Under the pieces are notes generated by a model. It made no database searches and was not told the origin of the DNA. It was given only the letters and a program-made list of their open reading frames with translations. From Phallusia fumigata (lineage: Eukaryota > Chordata > Ascidiacea > Phlebobranchia > Ascidiidae): 39,244 nucleotides of DNA. Where the stretch lies: the NCBI GenBank assembly GCA_008931825.1, contig QXVZ01014330.1:1-39244 (forward strand). The letters are read 5' to 3'. Positions 31,301-39,244 of the stretch are shown in pieces. The position numbers and the translations under genes are program-made. The first letter of the stretch is position 1. Each line of letters starts with the position of its first letter.

Positions 31301-34300
31301 CCCACGTTCCGTTTGTACAGCGATTATCACTGCGTGGTTTGCTCTATCTCGATCAAACACCCGCCCGAAATATGGCAAGGCAAATATATACTCTATTGTG
31401 CGACGGAATGCCGAGTGGCCTTGTGAGTCAGGACGTCGACCCCGTACAAAACGGCAAAAAAGCAAACTCAATCGTGCCTCGCCGCAAATCCATGGCAAAC
31501 TTCAAGGTCGGCCTGTCAGCTTTGTTTGTAAATTGGCACGTGCAAATCACACCACTTCATGCGTGATCCACGATACGACCAGACAGAAACTGATGACACG
31601 CCCAAGCAATATTGGCCAAGTGCTTCGACACCATCCGCTTTATAGAGCCGGGACAATGTCAGGGCTTCTCTCGCTACGCCTGAGTTGCGAAATTCGTACT
31701 TTGCAGTTTCGAAATACCTGACGAGCTTTGCCACTGCTGCAAGCGCTACGCACACAACTGCCATAAGTAATATTCTAAACGCCAAGTCTTTGCCGCCTAC
31801 CTGCCTCGCCATTTGTCCCAAGCTTTTTCCTTTCCCATAGTTTACTTTGCAACTTCGTTTGAAGTCTCTGCGCGGCTCCGCGAGTTCCCCTAAATCTGAT
31901 TTGCCGCTGTCGCCTCTCCACTGTTATGATTACAAAAACTTGGCAAAAAACACCTCTATCCTTTTGGCGCGCTCGCCGACAAAGTTTGCGACGAAAAAGG
32001 TACGTTTCCCCCGCGTGAACTGCTTCGCCGTGTCGCGCATCCTGTGGCGAAGTCCTGTCATAACAAATCTGTTCCTACTGAAAATCTGTGTTGTTGGCTC
32101 ATGTGGAAATCTCGATGTATAGATAATAATAACAGACGCGGAAAATCGCACTGGCCGGCAGTCCGCCCTATACACTGAGTTTATACATATAATCTGGTGC
32201 TGTTACATTCTTACACATCTGTTGACCGCTAAAAATCGTAATCTGCCTAAAGAGAAGAGATTAAGTCCCCGGGAATCGGCCAGGCGCCACCCGGGTTTAC
32301 TCCATGAACCAACCAAGTCATTTGGTTGTGCAACAACCCATCGCTTGTCAGTGTGCCAGCAAATATTTACATCACGCTCTATTTTGGGCGCCACAGACCA
32401 AGACAGTTAAAAACCACAGCTAATAATAATAACTATAAATATCGTCAGCTAACAGTTTACGCCAACTTCGTCTATTTTCACCTATCCGCCTAATTAGCTG
32501 AATGTTAACTGTGAGAAAAGTATTCCTGCTTTAATCCAACGACATGCGGCCTACACAGCTCTATTGGAGTCCCCCATTAACGAGGGCCACTTGTAACAGA
32601 TCAATAACATAATCAAATGATTTGCCACTGAATGATATCGTTTCGGTGTTTAGTCATTCCCAAGTATTATGTTTCAAGTGTGTGATCGTGCACCAACGCT
32701 TCGCCCCCAGTTGGCCGCCTCTTGCGACAAAGGGACTCTAAACGGTCTGACGCAGTGGTCCCGAGAACAAAGTGTTATACCATGCGAGGCCCTACCACTT
32801 CACGTTCATGTCCCTGGCGGATATTATTGATTACTTCACTCTTTGTCCGTCGCACGAGAACTTAGTCGTGTTTTAATTGCCGGCGCTGTACCCCTGTCTG
32901 TGAAAACGCGACGTCTGCTGCGCGCACGGGTCACCACAGCGCAGGTGCAACCATCACGTGTTGCTGCTGTGTCCATAGGTAATGGGCTTAAATATAAATG
33001 CGCCCGCGTGTGGTGTGTAAACTTGGTTCTCCGGTGGAAATATAACCACCGGTAATCCATCAATTGCAATTAAATTGCGGTCGAAAGTTCGTCGACATTG
33101 CCCACGCAGCACGCAGCATAAGTACAGGTTGCCAGCCTGACACCGGCATTACCGACAGTATCGAATGGCGTTAATCGCATTGAATCGTCACACGCAATTC
33201 CACTAACTGGATGAGGTGTCGCAGCGTGACAGGCAAAGTCCTTTCCAAAGCGTCGGCCTGACGCTGCCCGAAAGGTCGCCATCAACAAACAAACGCAGTG
33301 ACATCAAAGCACGCTACCAAATAGGAAACACAATGTTTGGTCAGGCAGACGTATGTGCTCAACATAAGCTGAAAATTCAGGTGGGCCTTTCCTATTTACG
33401 AGTGATAAGAGAACTTCTACTCGGAATTAAAACTTCGAGAACTTAAATTTACGAGAAAACCACCTTTGCATCTAGCTGTGAGGGGATTTGTGCCAATATT
33501 ATCGCTGTCGTCACTTGTTTGCTGGGTTTGACGTTGCGTCAGGCACGCAAGAATGCAAACGTTACGCCCGTTTTGGGTTTATTGGGCAAAATCGAGCCCT
33601 TTTTTATCATTTCGCGGTCGTAAGGTGGTCACAAATAACTGCACGACGCGACGTGCCAGTTGTAAACGTGACGGGAGAATGTGTCTTCCCCTGCTTCCTG
33701 CGGCTGCCCTGATCCCTCTTGTTTAGATTTCCCACAATTACGAGTCCGCATAAAAAGTAACAGTCGACTGAAAGTTTGCTGAAGGGCAACGCAACACGAG
33801 AAGGAATTGTAACCGCTGCTACTGTGTACATTTCGGCGTCATCGTGGACCCGTCTCGACGTTTCAAAAATAAACCCCCACATGAAAACTATGTGAACGTC
33901 AACATATTCAGCCGCAGTTAAACTTCCAACAAATCTACCCGCTATGACGTAATCGAATCTCATCACACCGATATTCGTCAGGTGCGCTCGAGGCTAGCAC
34001 TGTCGGTCGCGGTCTAAAGCACGCGAATACATCAACGATTTGTAAAGCAATCAAAATAGCTGCCGTGCAATAACAATTCATACATCGCCGAGGCTTTTGC
34101 GTCAGCTAGAAACAACGCCGCGTCGCCCTGCCGACCCGCTTGTTGCTCAATTAGGCCACATCAATACCCCAACTGCCCGCGACCCGCCATTTATGCGCAA
34201 GCCTTTATTCGCTAACACACCGCGATTTGCGACCGCCAGCAACGACAAGTGTTGGAAAGATTGCGAGGGTTTTCAACAAATGGGCCGGCAAGCGGGCGAT

Positions 34301-36720
34301 TGATGCCTTTCAAAGCAGAAAGAGAAATGGGTTTTCGAGCGGTAGGGGTGACTAACGCGATAACTGCCTTGCGGTCTCCTCAAATCTATTACCTAAGCCA
34401 CATTTCATATTAGGCGTTGGCGTGTGCCACGTGATACACCCTATTGGTGTGGTTTGTCTGATCACGCCCATTTTTACCCACATTCTGAATAACAACTTGT
34501 TGTTTTCTATCCCTTCAAAACGCGATCTTAATTCGCCACAAACGGTTGTGTGCTTTATCTACCTCCATGCAAACATAAAAACTCATAAAATAAACTTTTC
34601 TGACATAGAAATTCATTTCTAAGAACGACATTATAACGTTTAAAAATGCGCAAAATGCACTTCACATTTGACAAAGCGCGCACTTTGTGATACCGCGCCT
34701 CAAGTGAGTTTAATCTCAAACAACATGCTGAACAACTGAAAACCAATCACTTCACGTAAGTTCTTTGTGGACAGTCTTGCCGCATAGCATAAGCTGCTAG
34801 TTGTGATTCTCTTGGTTGGTTTATTAAACATGCGCACGTTTAGATCACACCTGTAACGTTTTATAAATACGTCATATGTCTATTTTTAGTCTGAGAAATG
34901 ACTACATACCCAAATCAAACATTTCTACGGAACTTAATCTGGTTGTAAGTTTCGGTGATAATCAGGAGTTCAAGCGCCCTTATTCGGCAGGTTATAACTT
35001 ATTAAAACTGCTATGCCATGACGCAAGTTGGTATTGTCGCTTGATACTTCAAATATTTATTTGTCTGCGGTGGGAGTTTCGAACAGACCGCAGATGTGTA
35101 AGAACAGATTTTAAATGAACGCTCTTTTCCTCTAGTTTCTACATTCATTCTTCATGTGGCCGGTTAGCGTCTTTGCCTATTTTTATTTTGCACCTCTTTA
35201 CACATATTTTTTTAAAACTTGAACACTCTCGTTACATGCTAAAAGCTGCGTCGTTCTGGCGAACCGCGTATATTACCGTCACGACGCAATGACGCAGCCT
35301 AGACTCCGTAATTCAATTAATTGGTGACGATTACATGCATTAAACTGCCTCCAGCCGATGGCCGCTATGATGTCGCTCCATATACTTCTCTACATGTAGA
35401 AGTGACGGAATCCCTCGAAGTGACGCGGTTCACGCACTCACAGCTTCGGGGTCGCCACCCGACCCAAATACAGCAGCTCGCTGGCGACAATCCGACGTCC
35501 ATGGCGATTTTCCTGATTAAAATATTGGCCCGGGAGTGTGACATGCAATTTGACACGGATCGAATGCACGTAATTGGGCAAGGGCTTTGATGCGGGAGAT
35601 TGGACCTCCAGGTGAACTGACATGATTGTGCGTCAATTGGGTTCCAGGTGCCTAGTTAGTGTGGCTGTGAATGGCAGGAAAGGTGTGACTTCAATCACCG
35701 TCACCACCAGTCGTATTCATGACGCCTCCAGTCTCGATTCTCGACTGTGTCGGTTATTGCAAAGCGTTACGCAGTGTCGCGACTCTCCCTTGTAATTGCG
35801 GGGAATGCAGTCGCGAGGGGGGCTTCCAAACTTGTGATCAATTAAGATCATAAGCTTGCGGATGGCAAAGAATGTCCGGGATGCTCGATCGCAATGGGAA
35901 CGTTACGACATGCACGATGTTGCCAGTCGTTGTGCAACCGCCGGACGCGTCACTAAGTTCGGCGTATGACCAAGTGTCGACCTTCAGCCATATGATGAAG
36001 CAATGCCGGGCTTGCTTTGATGTCGAGCGCCTCGCATCCGTTCTATGCCCGCCCCCGAAACACATCGCCGGTTGAATGTCGCGCGGCGCGGTGATAATCA
36101 CGTGATCGCGAAGGGATGCCAGCCCGCTGACGTGACGCCTATTTGCCGTCGTTTGACTTTGACAGCGCGTCTGATAGATTGGCCGCGCAATGGCTAAGTA
36201 CAAACATCGGGAAAGATGTTGTTGCAAGCCAAATTCTGGTCTCTTGTGAGCATTGAACTCAGGCGAAGACAATGGGAAGTTTGGGGGCGTCGATGGGAAA
36301 GCAGCGTGGAACGGAAAGCTAATTCCAGCGACGAAAACACCGGTCTTGTTTGACGAGACTTTGCGCAAAGTGGCAAGTGTACAAAACAGCCGCAGATCAA
36401 ACAGGCTTTCGCGCGTGGTAAAATAATCACATCCCGTACGGTGGCGCACCATACACAACGTGTTTCCTTGAGGATGTGTCTGCTGATTGCAGAATAAACG
36501 TTTATGCGTTAACAAACGAGGTCAATGGGACGCACACTGTATCCCAAACACGTTTTTTTCTGCGTTAAAAGTTTCGATGCGACGAACAAGAATCCGTCGC
36601 AGGTGGCCTAAGAATAGCAGTGGTCCCGGGATCAGATTTCATCAGGGCGTATGGGAGTTCCGAACTTCACGCGTCGCTAGAGATTTGTACGTCATTCGAG
36701 GAGGCTGAAACAAGTCATAG
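28312..36720. other. 8.4-kb gene-free, relatively G+C-rich region upstream of the FGF gene
   Basis: Open frames here (for example 31075-31566, 33607-33966 and 35838-36515) overlap on both strands, lack splice partners and show no domain. The base composition is visibly richer in G+C than 8-22 kb. By position it contains the FGF promoter and possibly its enhancers. I could not identify individual sites with confidence. Confidence 0.5.
28566..28574 (-). promoter_or_regulatory. Possible TATA box of the FGF gene
   Basis: TATATATA reads on the minus strand about 260 bp upstream of the first ATG, which would allow a 5' UTR of roughly 200-300 nt. Position is plausible; nothing else confirms it. Confidence 0.3.
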
Positions 36721-36723
36721 CGT

Positions 36724-36729
36724 TTTATT
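36724..36729 (-). terminator. Polyadenylation signal of the ZP gene
   Basis: AATAAA on the minus strand 36 nt after the TAA stop at 36765. It supports the reading of 37027-36765 as the last exon. Confidence 0.75.
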
Positions 36730-36764
36730 GTTAGCAAAATTTATAAAGCGTAACTTATAAGCAA

Positions 36765-37027
36765 TTACGTTGGTTGTTGTGTGTCAAAAAACATATGTCC
36801 CTCTCTTTGACATGAATTTGATTGTTCGATAGTAAAAAATCTTACTTTGCGCTTACTTATAGCAAATGCGAATCCCTGTTGAATCCTTTCGGTCTTGGGT
36901 TTAGGTTGAGTCCGGTAACTTGCAGTCCTGTTCCGGCGCAGGAGTGCGATGACTGCGGCCACAAGTAAGATAAACATCACACCACATACGATTCCAACCG
37001 ATATATACACGGTAGTGTAGTCCGATG
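36765..37027 (-). CDS. ZP gene last exon: membrane helix and cytoplasmic tail
   Basis: Acceptor tgtttaacgcag at 37028, phase 1, fits the previous exon. It encodes the short stalk SDYTTVY, the membrane segment, then RTASYRTQPKPKTERIQQG and a stop at 36765 with AATAAA close behind. Two internal GTAAG sites (36856 and 36845) could serve as alternative donors that change the tail, but no downstream exon was found for them. Confidence 0.82.
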
Positions 37028-39198
37028 CTGCGTTAAACATGTGCTTTGTTATGCCATTGTCGGAAATTTGATTTATAGAAGAATACTTTATCTCAGGCAT
37101 TTTGCATTTTTGTAAATTGGGATTGAATTTGTTAAATGTGCGCCATGAAGGAAAATAACAAAAATTCAAGAAATACAACCAACAATCAGAAATTGATTAT
37201 TTCCAGTCTTGCACAAATACATTCCGCAGCGATAAAACACACATATGCGTCTTTAATCGGGCAGTAGGGCTTACATATCGGGATTCTTAACCAAGGGTGT
37301 GAGTTATGTTCCTTGGAGGGTGTGTGTGTGCAAGGATATTGAATCGCTAGCGACTTCACTACACCTATAACATCCAAACACTCAAGAACACAATGGTTTT
37401 GTAGTTTAAACTTGGGAACAAATAAATCCCGGAAATTACAAGAGTTTCGAAAAATGGTTGGTGATTTAAAATAGGTGCCAACAAGGAAAAAGTTTAAGAA
37501 TCACTGGTCTAATGATACAAACTCTCAAAACGTATATTAGTTTGTACAGGTTTGCCTTTTAAAAAGTTACCTTAAAAGCACTTTCGTACTTTAAGTAGAA
37601 AGGGTGGGACTATATCAATTAGAAATTATCACTTAACCATTTACAATCTAAACATATCACTAAAATCATGACCTTTTTTACTTACTTTCTGTGTTTCGTG
37701 CAAATTTCAACGTATCCTCGACGTTAGACGAGTTGCCAAAATTATTATTTCCTATTTGAAATGGCATTTTCATTGGAAATATCGGACCGAAGCCAAGGCG
37801 CACAGATCGCGATTCCTCGACTAAAGGTTGCAGCGTTGCTCTTTGTTGCCACCTCGTGGCGGGACCAGGACACTAATTATGATATTACACCATTATAGAA
37901 AAGAAATTAATGTAACAAAAAAACAAAAACACACCTCGCTGCTATAGTTGCAAATGGGCGTCTTTGAACTACTTTGGCAAAAACCTACATCGCAGAATAT
38001 GTAAATTCGTTGCATCGGCTCGTTCAACCACTCAAACGTCTGAAAGCGCCATCGAAATATCGAGTTTGGACGGTCGTTTTCTATGACTTGAACTGTGGGA
38101 TCGTTTATGGTCGGGCATCTAAAAAGCCAATATTACCGTTTGAAATTGAGCAGTTAATTTGGATTTTTATCACACCATACATAATACCTGGGAAATTTAA
38201 TTTTGTTCCGTAAACAAGTCTGAAATCATCTTGAGATACTAATTTTTAAGGTCTTTATTTGTTTGGTAAAAATGAACTTGAAAAGCACTGAAGCTAAGAC
38301 AAAATGACATGCCATAAAATATATTTGTTAAAAAAAGTCACCCGTTTTTAATCAGATTGTGGATGGTTGTTTCATCGTTTGTATTGGGTTGGTGGGTTGC
38401 TACGCAACGTTCGACGATCATATGGTTATCTTCCACGCCATCTAGCGGATCAAATCCTGTTCGTTTAATTTCGACGTAAAGAAATTGGCCAACCTAAAAA
38501 TATGTTGTCAGTCAAAAGAATAATCAACCAAATTATACTACAATTCCTACCGAGGTAAATACGATGAGATCTTGTTGGAGGTTGCTATACGTAAAAGTTT
38601 CTTCGCGATGGAGAGACATTTCCAACATTCCAAAATCGGCAGCAGATTTTCTGCAATGTTGCGTAATGTCAGTAGATAGTTAGTGCCTGCTTAGGACCGC
38701 TTTTATTCTACAAAACAAAACTAGATCCAAATGGTAAACGTATGTAGATGTTTTTACAAATAAAGTATGTTTTCCACTATGTACTGAAAGCCTGAAAGGC
38801 ACTAATACAGAAACGTGTGATTCAAAGAAAAATGACAAAACTATTTACAACCAAACCAACATTATAGAAACCAGTTAACATTAGCGGTGTATATATTCCT
38901 TAAAACATAACAACTATGTTTTTTCACTGTACACGTTTGTGATCAGGCGGGGCACACAATGACTTACAACGTACAATTGTCTTTCACGACACCTGTTGTT
39001 CACTGTCAAAACTAAGCCGATTTATTGCTAAGGACATAGATCGATCGCTTGTAAAACACACCTGCGCGTATTGAAAAGCACTGGCACCGGCTGCTGGCCA
39101 TAAAACAAGCACGACACGTTATACGCGTTATTTGGCACTCCAAGACGACTGTCCGACATAACGATTTCATTTTTGTACGAGGCAAAAACTCCACTCTT
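36765..39198 (-). CDS. ZP-domain single-pass membrane protein, C-terminal part
   Basis: Exons 39198-39062, 38650-38551, 38493-38342, 38118-37935, 37872-37686 and 37027-36765 join in consistent phases to 340 residues plus stop; the N-terminus lies beyond 39244. The ZP module, a polymerising domain of egg-coat and other extracellular proteins, is recognisable from NAYNVSCLFYGQQ, VGQFLYVEIKRTGFDPL, MIVERCVATH and LIKNGCP, then FRWRFQTFEWL, IYIFCDVGFC and SVRLGFGPIF, with the expected cysteines. A membrane helix follows (VYISVGIVCGVMFILLVAAV, then LLRRNR as stop-transfer) and a cytoplasmic tail of about 50 residues. I see no dibasic furin site between ZP and membrane. Which ZP family member (egg-coat, endoglin/TGFBR3-like or cuticle type) cannot be told without the N-terminus. 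Confidence 0.88.
37391..37506. mobile_element. Possible hAT-type element end in a ZP intron
   Basis: AGTTTAAGAATCACTG at the right end reads in reverse as CAGTGATTCTTAAACT, a hAT-style terminus. A partner CAATGGTTTTGTAGTTTAAA at 37391 is only a loose match and the flanks show no target duplication. It may be a decayed fragment. Confidence 0.35.
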
Positions 39199-39244
39199 CT
39201 AAAAACACCAACAGGATTTTGGAGAAAATATTATTGTGTTCAAA

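Noticed and set aside
31075..31566. Plus-strand 163-codon open frame
   Set aside because: No recognisable motif and no splice or promoter support; other frames are open in the same G+C-rich region.
35838..36515. Minus-strand 225-codon open frame just below the ZP gene
   Set aside because: Composition and sequence look random, it lies past the ZP stop and AATAAA, and no exon joins to it.

Overview
The window is animal nuclear DNA, most likely from an ascidian tunicate and most like Ciona. The clues are AT-rich spacer, compact multi-exon genes with short GT-AG introns (54 to 900 nt, plus one of about 2.4 kb), animal-only families, and local doublings with a few percent divergence at four single 'n' joins, as unmerged haplotypes of a very heterozygous genome would give. 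The genus is inferred, not shown. I found no bacterial genes, CRISPR array, rRNA or credible tRNA.

All four genes I can support lie on the minus strand. Exons were joined by hand and the splice phases agree along every gene. From right to left: (1) a gene entering from beyond 39244 and ending at 36765 encodes the C-terminal part of a zona-pellucida (ZP) domain membrane protein; (2) 28311-23484 encodes a divergent secreted FGF with four exons, a long pro-region and a very basic tail; (3) 19446-11790 encodes a secreted, 16-exon, about 930-residue protein with a VWA domain carrying a complete MIDAS, a Thr/Pro mucin stretch and a C-terminal pentraxin domain; (4) 6737-186 and beyond the left edge encodes a cGMP-dependent protein kinase, most like the type II (PRKG2) class, with 16 exons in view and the last C-terminal part missing.

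Spacers: 28312-36720 (8.4 kb, visibly richer in G+C) lies upstream of the FGF gene and holds no gene I can support. 19447-23483 and 6738-11640 are mostly gene-free and contain the assembly doublings.

The genes do not form one pathway. All belong to signalling or cell-surface biology: an intracellular cGMP kinase, a secreted adhesion or immune-type protein, a growth factor and a ZP membrane protein. The observations most worth checking are a PKA-like Ala in the second cyclic-nucleotide site of the kinase, two alternative kinase N-termini (one a myristoylation-type MG start), a 54-nt in-frame intron hidden at the canonical FGF splice position, the unusual FGF pro-region and Cys/Lys/Arg tail, the VWA-mucin-pentraxin architecture, and the false duplications at the 'n' joins.
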